Source of the DNA: Bolinopsis microptera
Lineage: Eukaryota; Ctenophora; Tentaculata; Lobata; Bolinopsidae
Assembly (NCBI RefSeq): GCF_026151205.1
Contig: NC_087080.1
Location: forward strand, 1,420,879-1,484,878
DNA length: 64,000 nt
Direction of reading: 5' to 3'
Shown here piece by piece: positions 42,765 to 55,109 of this stretch. A program made the translations under genes and the position numbers. Positions within the stretch are counted from its first letter, which is position 1, and each line of letters starts with the position of its first letter. The notes beneath the pieces are model-generated. The model was not told the origin of the DNA and did no database searches. It saw only the letters and a list, made by a program, of their open reading frames with translations.

Positions 42765-42837
42765 ATGAAAGTTAATCTTTTAATCGCACTGCCTCTACTG
42801 ATCTTCCTAGTTCAGGGTTACTACAGTCAACTCCAAG
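42765..42837 (+). CDS. Exon 1: signal peptide (copy B)
   Basis: Same 24-residue signal sequence as copy A, with a silent change. Donor gtatg at 42838. Confidence 0.72.
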
Positions 42838-43013
42838 GTATGATGTTTGAAATTAAATAAACGGATTCTATCTTATCGTTCCCATTATTCAGTATTCACG
42901 TTATAGTCTATTCGACAGTTTTATTTGTGGAAAGTTCCAACGTTTAATGAAATGCCGGACCAGAAAAAGTCCGTATGTATGATGTTACGCTAAGTGATAT
43001 CATTCTTTTCCAG

Positions 43014-43064
43014 GAAAATCAGGAAAAGAAAAAGGATATGACATTGACAGCGAACAACGAACAG
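43014..43064 (+). CDS. Exon 2 (copy B)
   Basis: 51 bp, phase 1-1, acceptor ttcttttccag. Encodes KGYDIDSE where copy A has NVYDIDSE. Confidence 0.63.
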
Positions 43065-43184
43065 GTTAGAAATTCCGTCCATCTCAACCTACCACAAAGT
43101 TGAACAAACTATAAATAGTGCAAGACAATAAATTCTACGTAAATCTTATTGTTATTACTACTCAGTTGATTATACTTACATCAG

Positions 43185-43660
43185 CTATTGAGTTATGTTC
43201 TCTATGTATTGAAGAGTAAGACTTGATCTGGAGGAGTAATTTAGGGCCTACGAAATAAGTTGTACCGGTATTTTGCTTGAATCTCAAAAATGGCGAGCTG
43301 GAGAGTGGAGGCCAGTCTTACAGGTTCTAATCGGTTGTATCAGAGCTACTTCAGCTATTGATTTATGTCCAATTGGAGGGTAAGACTGGATGTGGAGGAG
43401 TAATTTAATCACCTACGAAATAGGATCTATCGGTATTTTGTCGAGCTGATCATCCTGTACCCTTTGAACATCCTCGATTTGCTTGAATCTCAAACTTGGT
43501 GAGCTGAGTGAATTTCGTGCTTCTGCACAAGGCGCAAACCCCTGCAGGAACTTGCCTACATTGTAGAGACCTGAGATCTCGACTAAAATTAATTTTTTAC
43601 TGTTTATATTAAAGGAGCATTCATTTAGAACTCCTTTCATACGTACTCCTTCATGACTAT
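43185..43660. repeat. 200-bp repeat, two to three units
   Basis: Same family and orientation as 1265-2160. The 3' part (43413-43660) matches 1933-2175, including a small incidental reverse ORF. Confidence 0.75.
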
Positions 43661-43945
43661 ATTGACAATCAAGATAATTTTAACTGTTAATAATTGGTGA
43701 AAAATATGGGCGTGGCCCTAGTCAATATTTTTAGACACCGTAGAGTCACACATTTTATTTGGTTGTTCCCGACCCCATACAACAATAAATAAGATACGAT
43801 CCCTAATTATTTTAACAACTAATGGTAATGGTGAATCGCACTAGGGAGGGGTCTAAAGTCCCCCCACGAAGAGATGTAATTTTTAAGCAACACTTATCAA
43901 GGCGTATTTATTGAAATTTAAATTAAGGCGAATCAGATGGCAATA
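43661..43945. other. Intron with empty site of the pogo-like element
   Basis: At about 43790 the flanks of the copy A element are joined (caataaataagatacg). No gene. Confidence 0.65.
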
Positions 43946-46900
43946 TAGTACAGACAAATCCGTCTGAAAAAATCGATCTGCTGACACACGAAGCTTTCAG
44001 AGGATTTTTGACGTTTTTGAGTCCCATTAGGTGCCCTTTATGGCTGACCAACTTTTCCAAACTTTTCCACTTGTCTTAAGGCCACTTTTTGCCACTTTAC
44101 CACTTTTTACCACCTTTCTTGTTTGTCGAATATCTTTAGTTGTGAACATCGTAAAAGGTTGCGGATCAATCGAGTGTGTTCATATTATCAGGAAGAAAAA
44201 CTTTTGTACAAACAATTTTTACGTCAGATAATAAGTTAATTGGATAATTATCAATTAACTAATTAGCAAAATTCTAAAAAATTTTTATTGGCTTAAAATG
44301 ATCGGAATAGCTTGAAACACGGAGAAACGTATTTTTTAGAAAAACTTTGAAAATTTTTCACTTACATTTTTTTTTCGAGACTGAGAAAAAATTTCGAAAA
44401 TTCAAAATATTTTTTCCGCCAAATGTGATCAAACCGCATGAAACACGGAGAAAAATGCCTTTCAAAAAAACTTAGAGAATTTTTCGTTTCAAGAATACTT
44501 AAATCGCCAATATTTGTAGTTGGAGTTCAGTAAATCTCGGCAGATTTTAGTAATCAGGAATTACTAAGTGAAGAGGTCTGAAACTGAAAAACGTTAACCA
44601 TACGATCGCGCGGCGATATAAGAGTTTCATAAACTAATTTTCACAGAAACTGCACCAATGGCACAGTCAAGATCGAAACGATAGCCTGCTGTACTGTCAT
44701 TTTATTGATTTCAATGATGAATCAGTGGGGTTAAGATAATCACATCTGTAATAAATAAACATCTCTGTACCGTCAATTGTGCTAATCTAAACCAGCCTAC
44801 CTGTAATACCAGACCTCTTCTTTTCCTCGACAATCAAACCAAGTTGTTCATATCGCATTTGGTGGGTGATGTAAGTAGTAATGCGCTTAGTCAATAAAGA
44901 CACCGTGATTTTTATTAAAAGGAGATGATGAAGCAAGTATTCATAACACAAAGAAGAATGGTCGGTGGGAATTGGGACCCACTTAAATCACCTTAACACA
45001 GTGCCCTCAGTAATCCATCCTGTCATTAAAATTATTTGTTATATAGTATAGTGTTGAAAGTATTGAAACTAATACATATCGAGCTGTATTCAATCAGACT
45101 ACAACACAATACGTGTATATTATATGGCTCTTAATGACTAATGAGGTTTATGTAACGCTTTATACCGTGAGAAACCCGGTATAGAGACGTTTTAAAGTTT
45201 ATCACGAAAACGTATACTTGGCCTCATGGCTCATTTACAGTTCGAAGAAGGCAAGAGCAGATCAGGGAAACTAAGGAACAGCCAGGTCCAGGAAGCAAGT
45301 GTAAATACACCTTCCAACATCAACTGTGACTTGTTTTGTATTGTTCTGCATACCGCTTCATTTACTATAGCTATGCTGGATCGGTGGTTACCTCAAATCA
45401 CCCCCATATGTCAGGGTCGGCTAAACGTAAAATCAGCAAGGGTAACATACTGGCAAGGGTAAGATGTAGATACGAATGACGGGCAAGGGGTAATAAAAAA
45501 CCAGTAATAATTAATTCAGTGAAATGTTCCACGAGAGTCAGGATATTTTGGAAATTGCTAATAGAGACAGATCCTGATCAGGAAGGATTGTTAATGTTAT
45601 TGAGGGTGTTGATTTGAAATCCGGACGTCGTGAGGTAAAAATACGGGTTCTTCCCGTAGGATATTCGGGGCCATGATGATCAGCTCAGGATTAATGTGGA
45701 GTTGAAAATTTAAGCTTTCTGGTCTTTTCTCACCTTCTTTGAGCTGTCAAAGAGCCATGAGGCCAAGTAGACGTTTTCGTGCTAAACTGTTAAACCTCTC
45801 CATACTGGGCCTCTCACTGGAGTAACGAGAAGTGTACGGTATAGAACGTTTCATATACCTCATTAAGGGCCATAATATAATATACACGTATTGCATTGTG
45901 TCGTATTGTGATTGAATACAGCTCGATATGTATTACTACTTACATCACCCACCAAATGCGATATGAACAACTTGGTTTGATTGTCGAGGAAAAGAAGAGG
46001 TCTGGTAATACAGGTAGGCTGGTTTAGATTAGCACAATTGACGGTACAGAGATGTTTATTTATTACAAATGTGATTATCTTAACCCCACTGATTCATCAT
46101 TGAAATCAATAAAATGACAGTACAGCAGGCTATCGTTTCGATCTTGACTGTGCCATTGGTGCAGTTTCTGTGAAAATTAGTTTATGAAACTCTTATATCG
46201 CCGCGCGATCGTATGGTTAACGTTTTTCAGTTTCAGACCTCTTCACTTAGTAATTCCTGTTTACTAAAATCTGCCGAGATTTACTGAACTCCAACTACAA
46301 ATATTGGCGATTTAAGTATTAAGTTTTTTTGAAAGGCATTTTTCTCTAGTACAGTCAAATCCGTCCTAATTTAAGCCTTTGTCGGACAAAATTCGCAACA
46401 AAGCGATTTTAACGGGATATGGTCGGGACAGGTCCCAGGAATCATTCCAGAGAGTTCCCAAAATCCTCGACTTCAGGAAAATCCACAATTACCACTTTTT
46501 TACCACCTTTTTACCACTTTGGTTTTCTGCAAATAAGTCACGTTCTGAATATCCTAGAAGATTCTAGTTTAAAGCATTGTGTTTAGAAAACAAAGAAGAA
46601 CAACTTTTCCTTTAACAACTTTTTCAAAAATAAATTATTTAATTAATAAATTAAATAATTAATAAAATTTCAAATATTTCAAAAATATATTTTCATAAAA
46701 AATGTTCACAATTACATTCCACGTGCAATGAACTAATTTTTATAAAAATTTTCACTTTCAATATTTTGGACTTGTAAAATTTTCGAAATTCGTAAAGAAT
46801 AACCACTATTTATCACTTTTTACCACATTGAATCTCCGCTAATAAAACGACTTCTGAATGTCGTCGAAGGTTCTAGATTGAACCAATGTGTTCAAAATAT

Positions 46901-47879
46901 AAAAGAGAACAACTTTTTATCTGACAACCTTTGGATTAGATAATTAATTGATTTATTAATTAAATAATAATTAAATTTTTAAAAATTTCAAAATATACTT
47001 TTTATCAAAAATATTTGCCGTGACGTAAAATGAATTTACTTGAATAACAGAACATACACCGTCACATAGATTAGATAACAGATTTAAAAAATTCAGATAA
47101 ATGGAATAAACGGTAAAATATCAAAATTTGTACGATACTATTATAGCTTATTTATAAATATTTACACATCATATCTCTCGACTTACAGAAACATCAACTG
47201 GATTAGACCACAGAACTGCCTCTCTGCAAATCAAAACATCTGCAAAACGATGTGCGAAACGGATTGAAAATGACGAAGTTATCAAGCAATTTGTTTATCT
47301 CGTTAGCGAAATTGATTGGGTTATCAATGATTACCTAATTGCTTATCACGTGACAGGGTGCTAGGATACCGTAATTGGGCTTTCTGCACGATTTCTGTGC
47401 CACGCTTTCACTGGATCAGACACCACCAGTCGGATCCACGGAGTTGGTAAGGATCGGCTATTCAGAACGATTCCGATAGTGGGAATCTAGTGCACTAAGC
47501 TACGGAGAAAGTCACGAGAAATTTTTGGGCGAGCGAATTAGGAACTTAGTAAGAGCCTAACGTATGTGTACTATACCACCTCCCCCCTCCCCCGCACAAT
47601 AATTTACCCTGTCTGTAATCCGGTTTGAGGATTTATCATTTAGTGCGATCTCTACGTTACAGAATGGACATTTGTTTAAACTGTGTTCGCGGACTAAAGA
47701 TGGTCCTGTCTCAGTTACAACGAACTCCTCTTCATTGGCCGATATAATAGTTAACAGCACTATGTTTACAGTATGCACTGAAGGGGTATCCTAGTTGCTT
47801 GAACTTTTAACAGGTGCCCCGCCTCATTTAAACCTCAATTAAGTTTCCTATCATTCGGTTGAGTCGACCGTTGAGATCC

Positions 47880-48000
47880 CTTAGATCCAATGGATCCTTA
47901 GCTACTCCCTAGACTAGGTGACACTGGGATTCGAACCCTGAACCTCTGCGCAGAAGGCGGATGCTCTAACCGCTAGGCTAGATATGAATCTTTGGAACTG
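47880..48000 (-). repeat. tRNA-derived SINE head or tRNA pseudogene
   Basis: On the minus strand, an A box (TAGCCTAGCGGTTAGAGC) and a perfect B box (GGTTCGAATCC) are spaced as in a tRNA, with an anticodon-arm-like segment (ccgccttctgcgcaga). The acceptor ends do not pair and one anticodon-stem pair is a mismatch, so it is not a working tRNA gene. The downstream minus-strand sequence to about 47780 could be the SINE body. Confidence 0.6.
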
Positions 48001-48572
48001 GTCTATGGTCACTGTCTGCAATAATACACACAAGACGTCACTCAGAGCTGAATCAGTCATGCCGTTGTACTGCCGTTTAATTTCGTTCAGTGACCAGGGG
48101 TTGTTGATCCAACCTGTGGTGCGTTGATTTCTTTATTTATACAAGGTATGAGAGGCGTCAGGATAAAGAATAGGACTGTACGTATCCGTTTCAAATTTGC
48201 TGGGCATAGTTTAAAAGTTAGTGCACTTACTTAAAAGATAAATAGTTTAAATAGTACCTGAGGACAGCAACCCTTTCCATATTTCATTCCATGCAAATTT
48301 ACATTGTCGATCATTCGCCCTCTTAAAGCTATTCACCGAAACTAACTCCTCATTTGCCTGGTAAATTAAAACATTGTATTGGTTAAGAATAGCTGATTTC
48401 ATAAAAATCGAGATCACTAGATGAAGCAAGACTTTCAGTTCTTGAACAGAAGTCGCAATCTTCAACAGCAGACATCAAGTGCGAACAGCTCCCGCCAACA
48501 TTCTTATCGTGTTTACCATCAGCAGCAGGTGTGGGATGAGAATGACCTAGATCCGATAAGCTGGGATGGAAG

Positions 48573-48770
48573 ATGAACAATGGGACACATGTACCAGTGA
48601 CCACTCTTATGAGTACAGCTCCGAAAAAGCTCATTCAAAAAATCAGTTGCAAATGTTTAAAGTCAGGTTGTGGCAATGCTTGTTCATGCAGAAAAGCAGG
48701 AATACATTGTGGATCAACCTGCCTCAAATGTCAGGACAATTGCAGCAATGTGCCAGCTGAGGACTCATAA
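48573..48770 (+). pseudogene. C-terminal fragment with tesmin-like CXC motif
   Basis: 65 codons: NNGTHVPVTTLMSTAPKKLI and then a Cys cluster C-K-C-L-K-S-G-C-G-N-A-C-S-C-R-K-A-G-I-H-C-G-S-T-C-x-x-C. The P-V...A-P..L...I-x-C-x-C lead-in and Cys pattern resemble C-termini of transposon- or repeat-encoded proteins with CXC domains in invertebrate genomes. Upstream frames are broken. Probably the remains of element X's own gene or a captured fragment. Confidence 0.5.
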
Positions 48771-50079
48771 GTTAGACTGTTATCTAGTATATATATGGTT
48801 ATATAAAGTACTACTTCGATTTCCCGATTAATTTAATGGAAATTTGTTAATTATTCGTGATATGTAATTTTAAAATATTTTGATCAAAAATAATTTTTAT
48901 AATTTTTGGATATTTGTTTAATAATCGAATTAACTAATTAATTAATTATCTAATCCAAAGGTTGTCAGATAAAACTTTGTTCTCTTTATATTTTGAACAC
49001 ATTGGTTCAATCTAGAACCTTCTACGATATTCAGAAGTCGTTTTTTTAGCGGAGATTCAATGTGGTAAAAAGTGGTAAATAGTGGTTTTTCTTCTCAAAT
49101 TTCGTAAATTTTACAAGTTCAAAATATTGTTAGTGAAAATTTTCAAAATTTTCATAGAAATTAGTTCAATATTCGTGGAATGTAATTGTGAACATTTTTC
49201 ATGAAAATGTATTTTTGAAATATTTTAAAATTTATTAATTATTTAATTAATTAAATAAATAATTTATTTTTGAAAACGTTGTTAAAGAAAAAGTTGTTCT
49301 TCTTTGTTTTCTTAACACAATGCTTTAAACTAGAATCTTCTAGGATATTCAGAACGTGACTTATTTGCGGAAAACCAAAGTGGTAAAAAGGTGGTAAAAA
49401 AGTGGTAACTGTGGATTTTCCTGAAGTCGAGGATTTTGGGAACTCTCTGGAATGAATCCTGGGACCTGTCCCGACCATATCCCGTTAAAATCGCTTTGTT
49501 GCGAATTTTGTCCGACAAAAAGACGGATTTGACTGTACTACTCCGTGTTTCATGCGGTTTGATCACTTTTGGCGGAAAAATTTTTTGAATTTTCGAAATT
49601 TTTCTTAAGTCTCGAAAAAAAATGTAAGTGAAAAATTTTCAAAGTTTTTCTAAAAAATACTTTTCTCCGTGTTTCAAGCTATTCCGATCATTTTGAGCCA
49701 ATAAAAAATTTTTAGAATTTTGCTAATTAGTTAATTGATAATTATCCAATTAACTTATTATCTGACGTAAAAATTGTTTGTACAAAAGTTTTTCTTCCTG
49801 ATAATATGAACACACTCGATTGATCTGCAACCTTTTACGATGTTCACAACTAAAGATATTCGACAAACAAGAAAGGTGGTAAAAAGTGGTAAAGTGGCAA
49901 AAAGTGGCCTTAAGACAAGTGGAAAAGTTTGGAAAAGTTGGTCAGCCATAAAGGGCACCTAATGGTACTCAAAAACGTCAAAAATCCTCTGAAAGCTTCG
50001 TGTGTCAGCAGATCGATTTTTTCAGACGGATTTGTCTGTACTAATATTATATGGCTACTAAATACAAATTTCGTTCCAG

Positions 50080-50163
50080 GTACTACAGTTGGAAGAAAAC
50101 ACGGAATGGTTCGAAAAGAACAGCAGGTAACCTCTTCTGGCCCTTCTAGTTCAACAGAATCAG
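50080..50163 (+). CDS. Exon 3 (copy B), 84 bp, phase 1-1
   Basis: The acceptor is tcgttccag and the donor gttag. Encodes GTTVGRKHGMVRKEQQ and then a Ser/Thr tail, like exon 4 of copy A. Confidence 0.6.
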
Positions 50164-50466
50164 GTTAGAAATTGTGAGCGTTATAATCTACTGAACATAA
50201 AAAATTGCAACAATTAGATCTTTAACTGTCACCAACATTAGACCAATATTGGCTACATTTGGTTAAAGTTGTTTTTGCAATCTTGTAGTGATGCTAGTTT
50301 CAATGGGCCCTAATATCACTGGTTCACAGATCGAACTAATACATACATACAAAACGGTGAGTTGTAAATTTTTAGCAACACTCATCAAGGCGTATTTATT
50401 GACATTTAAAGTAAGGCGAATCAGATGTCACAATTATATGGCTACTAAATACAAATGTCGTTCAAG

Positions 50467-50550
50467 GTGGTACAGTTGAAAGAAAACACGGGATGGTTCG
50501 AAGAGAACAGCAGGTTACCTCTTCTGGCCCTTCTAGTTCAACAGAATCAG
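50467..50550 (+). CDS. Exon 4 (copy B), 84 bp, phase 1-1
   Basis: The acceptor is cgttcaag and the donor gtaag. Encodes GGTVERKHGMVRREQQ. With the preceding exon and about 300 bp of intron it forms a tandem duplicate, 387 bp apart. Confidence 0.58.
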
Positions 50551-50599
50551 GTAAGAAATTGTGAGCGTTATAATTTACTGAACATAAATACTTGCATTT

Positions 50600-51110
50600 G
50601 CAAGGTTTTACAGATTCTAATCGGAAGTATCAGAGCTACTTCAGCTAGTGACTTACGTCCAATTGAAGGGTAATACTGGATCTGGAGGAGTAATTTTAGG
50701 GCCCACGGAATAATTTTTACCGGTATTTTGTCGAGCTGAACATCCTGCACCCTTTGAACATCCTCGATTTGCTTGAATCTCAAAAATGGCGAGCTGGATG
50801 CCAGTCTTACAGGTTCTAATTGGACGTATCAGAGCTACTTCAGCTATTAAGTTATGTCCAATTAAAGGGTAAGACTGGATCTGGAGGAGTTATTTTAGGG
50901 TCTACGAAATAATTTCTACCGGTATGTTGTCGAGCTGAACACAGAAAATCCTGCACCCTTTGAATATCCCCCATTTTCTTGAATTTCAAACATGGCGTGC
51001 TGGAGGCCAGTTTTACAGGTTCTAATAGGAAGTACCTATCAGAGTTACTTCAGCTATTGAGTTACGTCCAATTGAAGGGTGAGACTGGATCTGGAGGAGT
51101 AATTTAAAAA
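50600..51110. repeat. 200-bp repeat, about three units
   Basis: Same orientation as the block at 12880-13400, which it matches. Confidence 0.78.
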
Positions 51111-51369
51111 TATTTTTCAAATCGGTCGGTGGTAAGTGGTTTAATTAAATAATTGATCATTTTGTGACCTAAATGTGATACTAAAGTGTCTCACGTACTC
51201 TCCCAAACTCTCACATTCTCGTTCTCCTTCCCCTCAAAACAGATTTGCAATATAATTAGGTAATTTGGCAGTTGACTTCAAGATTGCCTATCAAGTATTA
51301 CTATTAGATACGCAAAGGGCACTAGATTGCGGTGTGTTTGAACTGAGCGAGTTTGTACTTTTGCACCGT

Positions 51370-51935
51370 TTGGCGGCCAAATTCTGAATTTTGCCGCCAA
51401 ATTATTTTGGAGGCGTAAATCAAAAATCTGTTCTCAAAATAAGGTGGAAATGCAATTTAAAGTCGATTCCGAAAATTTCATGCAAAAATTTTGAAAACTG
51501 ATTGAGTTGTTACAATTTTAATGAGATCAATTCCGCGAATATCGCGAACCAAGATACGAGCTTACGGGCAATTTAGTTCATTTTTTGTGGTCTTTTCGCC
51601 TTACTCCTTAATATCCACATTTAAACAGCTGATATAAAGCTATAACTTACAGAGAATAATATGTAGTTAAGTTTAGGCTTACCTTTCATATAAAGTAAGT
51701 CTTCTTCAAAAATATTGATATTTGACCAATTTACGGGACGAAATCTACCAAATTTGGTGCGTATGCCCAAATATGGGCACATGGTTTTTTGCTCATAACT
51801 CAGTCATTTTTTGTCCAATCCTGATGACATTTCATATACGAGTTCAAGAGACCACTAGCTACAAGTAGAGCACCATAAACTTGGGTTTTGAGCATGTTAA
51901 GGGTATTTGGCTAAATTGCCCCCCCCCCCCTCAAG
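51370..51935. mobile_element. Half of a TTAA-family fold-back element
   Basis: Resembles the right half of 30900-32024 (aaatatgggcacatggttttt, ttttgtccaatcctgatga) and ends in a C13 run before tcaagctt. The left arm is missing. Copy A has unrelated sequence here. Confidence 0.75.
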
Positions 51936-52066
51936 CTTGAAATGACTGTGTCCAGATTGATTCTGATTAAGATAGCGCACCCCTTGTCAGCTTGTCAAAG
52001 ATCCTGGCTTTGAACTTGTAAATCCGTATTAATTATACACGCAGTTGTTGATCATTCATGTTTCAG

Positions 52067-52132
52067 AAAACGGAACTGCACCCAGAGCTGTGAAAGATTT
52101 CGGTAGTGATCGCCACAAAAGACAAATTATTG
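52067..52132 (+). CDS. Exon 5 (copy B) with RHKR site
   Basis: 66 bp, identical in protein to copy A exon 6. Acceptor catgtttcag, donor gttag. Confidence 0.63.
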
Positions 52133-52274
52133 GTTAGCAATATTATGTTCTTTCACTTCCATGCTCGATCAAGTGTTATCGGCCACGGCTGTACTGATGT
52201 ACTGATATCAATTGTTAGATCAAAATTATTTCATAATTTGATTAGATTATTTTTATTGAAAGTATTTCAAAGCA

Positions 52275-54808
52275 GGGCACTATCCGTCGCGGAGTCGAGT
52301 CCGCGGCGGAGCCGCCGGACTCCGAGCGGACTCCGAGCGGACTCCGGCGGAGCCGCCGGACTCCGGCGGTGCTCCGCCAAAATGTATTTACAGTGGACTC
52401 GAGTACATTTTGGCGGACTCCGAGCGGAGCCGAGCGGACTCCGAGCGGACTTTAAAGTCCGCCGCGGACTCCGAGCGGCTCCGCGGCGGCTCGGCGGAGT
52501 GTCCGCCGCGGACTAAGCCACTAGGCGGACTCCGGTCCGCCGCGGACTCCGGCGGAGTGCTTGGCGGACTCCGCCGGACCTCTCCGCCAGACTTGAATCC
52601 GGCGGAGTCCGGCGGAGCTTGGCGGAGTCCGCCAGCTCGGCGGACTCCGCTCGGAGTCCGCCGGACTCCAACAGAGTCCACTGACTTCCGACCTCCGTCT
52701 TCCGACCCTCGGCTAAATTTGTCACGTGACATACAACATAGCATTTTGCAATATTGTGGTCAGATGAAAAGGTCGCTAGTGATAAACCTTAACCATTACC
52801 CTCACAATGTCAATAGTGTACAACTCTAGTCCTAACTTTGACCCTATAATGTATAAACGTTGACCCTAACCCTCCACCAAACCGTCCGCAGCGAAATATC
52901 AATGTCATTGACTGGTCACGTGACCAAAACAATTTTTGTCATATTATCTCATATGGGGAAGCGTTTTTAGCAAGCAAAAATACGTCGACCATCACAGGAC
53001 GACGCCAGCCAGCACTCTCTACGCTCTTCGAGCTCCGATCGTCCTGAGACGAAGTAAGGACGAAGCCTGAGGTCCTCAGGTAACATCGACCACCGATTGA
53101 AAATTCAAAGATTTTTTGACATAACGGTCAAATGTAAAACTAAAATCTTGATGTTGATTGATTGACGACGTCAATTTTTGAGCACAGCGCGAGCGCATGC
53201 GGAAAAGGACCGCGTAGCTAGTATAGTCAAGATGTTGATAAATATTTGGCTTGTGGCGCGATGTGTTGCTCTAACTATAGCCCTCTCGCTTGCAGTAGCG
53301 CGCGACCGCCGGAGGCGGAAATGACCTGGTTAGCTAAGTAATCGCGATGTGCCTTGTAAGATGAAATCCTACTTGCTGACGCCATTCGCAGCTGTGCTGC
53401 TCGCTGTACGTCAGCGATCGAAATTTATACGCGTATCCCCCGTTAAGATGTGCCACTCTATTACTAGCTTAGCGTTGTAGGATTATATACTTTAATTTCG
53501 GATCGAGTGAAGCGAGTGATACACATTACTTTGATTAAACTCATGCTGATCACAATACAGTACAGGGAAGTGGGTAACACGACTTTCAGTCGCAGCTGCG
53601 GCTCCTCGCTGGCGGTAATATTTCAATGAACACGAATTAAGAAAAAGAGAATTTAAGAAAAAGAGAATTTTATTTGCCACAGAATAATCAATACATATAA
53701 TATACTTCAAAAAAAAACTTCAAAATATATTGTTAGTTCATCTATCGTTCATAAGATGGGGTACTCTCAATAATCAAATACATGAGTACCCGACCCGCCG
53801 CGCCACGCAAGCACCACACTGCAATTGAAATTGGAGATGTAAGCATAATGGGCGTAAGCATAATTGACGTCGTCAATCAATCAGCATCAAGATTTTAGTT
53901 TTACATTTGACCTTTATGTCAAAAAATCTTTGAATTTTCAATCGGTGGTCGATGTTACCTGAGGACCTCAGGCTTCGTCCTTACTTCGTCACAGGACGAT
54001 CGGAGCTCGAAGAGCGTAGAGAGTGCTGGCTGACGTCGTCCTGTGATGGTCGACGTATTTTTGCTTGCTGGGATCCGGCCGAATGACGCCACATGCAACG
54101 TGTAGGGTAAAACTAAAAACGCTTCCCCATATGAGATAATATGACAAAAATTGTTTTGGTCACGTGACCAGTCAATGACATTGATATTTCGCTGCGGACG
54201 GTTTGGTGGAGGATTAGGGTCAACGTTTATACATTATAGGGTCAAAGTTAGGACTAGAGTTGTACACTATTGACATTGTGAGGGTAATGGTTAAGGTTTA
54301 TCACTAGCGACCTTTTCATCTGACCACAATATTGCAAAATGCTATGTTGTATGTCACGTGACAAATTTAGCCGAGGGTCGGAAGACGGAGGTCGGAAGTC
54401 AGTGGACTCTGTTGGAGTCCGGCGGACTCCGAGCGGAGTCCGCCGAGCTGGCGGACTCCGCCAAGCTCCGCCGGACTCCGCCGGATTCAAGTCTGGCGGA
54501 GAGGTCCGGCGGAGTCCGCCAAGCACTCCGCCGGAGTCCGCGGCGGACCGGAGTCCGCCTAGTGGCTTAGTCCGCGGCGGACACTCCGCCGAGCCGTCGC
54601 GGAGCCGCTCGGAGTCCGCGGCGGACTTTAAAGTCCGCTCGGAGTCCGCTCGGCTCCGCTCGGAGTCCGCCAAAATGTACTCGAGTCCACTGTAAATACA
54701 TTTCGGCGGAGCACCGCCGGAGTCCGCTCGGAGTCCGGCGGCTCCGCTGGAGTCCGCTCGGAGTCCGGCGGCTCCGCCGCGGACTCGACTCCGCGACGGA
54801 TAGTGCCC
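52275..54808. mobile_element. GC-rich giant fold-back element
   Basis: The ends are GGGCACTATCCGTCGCGG and its complement, with a 6-bp duplication AAAGCA (52269-52274 and 54809-54814); copy A shows the empty site at about 14150. Arms of about 900 bp (52275-53175 and 53868-54808) are almost perfectly inverted. The outer 430 bp of each arm are a GC-rich array of ggactccgagcgg/ccgcggactccg motifs, themselves self-complementary. The spacer is about 690 bp. The many ORFs in the GC-rich arms come from this simple repeat. No transposase is seen. Confidence 0.9.
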
Positions 54809-54884
54809 AAAGCAGGTTAACAAGATTGTATGAAAATATTTTATTTGAAACTGCCATTTAAACCGATCAAAATTTTTAAACAAG

Positions 54885-55109
54885 GTGATAGTGGTTTACC
54901 CATGGTAACTAGTAGCAGTGGTGTAACCATGGTAACTAGTAGCAGTGGTGTAACCATGGTAACTAGTAGCAGTGGTGTTACCATGTTAACTAGTAGCAGT
55001 GGTGTAACCATGGTAACTAGTAGCAGTGGTGTAACCATGGTAACTAGTAGCAGTGGTGTAACCATGGTAACTAGTAGCAGTGGTGTAACCATGTTAATTA
55101 GTGATAGTG
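54885..55109 (+). CDS. Exon 6 (copy B): Ser/Thr repeat stalk, 8 units
   Basis: 225 bp, phase 1-1, same start (GDSGLP) and end (SDSG) as copy A exon 7, but ten fewer nine-residue units. Confidence 0.6.

Larger units (their letters stand above)
46347..49540. mobile_element. Element X, related long-TIR DNA transposon nested in Y
   Basis: The ends are TAGTACAGTCAAATCCGTC and its complement, flanked by CTC on both sides (46344-46346 and 49541-49543). Inverted arms are about 650 bp (46347-about 47000 and about 48900-49540). It sits in the right arm of Y, whose sequence continues on both sides. Its termini differ from those of Y by one base in 19, so both belong to one family. Inside lie a CXC-motif ORF fragment and a tRNA-like sequence. 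Confidence 0.87.
43946..50043. mobile_element. Long-TIR fold-back element Y, carrying nested element X
   Basis: The ends are TAGTACAGACAAATCCGTC and its exact complement, flanked by a 3-bp duplication ATA; copy A has the uninterrupted site. Without X (3194 bp plus CTC) the element is about 2.9 kb, with inverted arms of about 1.3 kb (43946-45240 against 45755-46346 plus 49541-50043) and a central spacer of about 500 bp. No transposase is recognisable. The superfamily is not assigned; a 3-bp duplication is used by several DNA-transposon groups. Confidence 0.85.

Noticed and set aside
47880..48000. Functional tRNA gene
   Set aside because: The acceptor stem does not pair and the anticodon stem has a mismatch; a SINE or pseudogene is more likely.
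44031..49958. ORF pairs of 60-78 codons in the long inverted arms
   Set aside because: The same ORFs appear in mirror image in each arm with no family resemblance; arm sequence, not genes.
52388..54857. Several 60-200 codon ORFs on both strands in the GC-rich fold-back
   Set aside because: They are translations of the ggactccg-type simple repeat and mirror each other across the palindrome.
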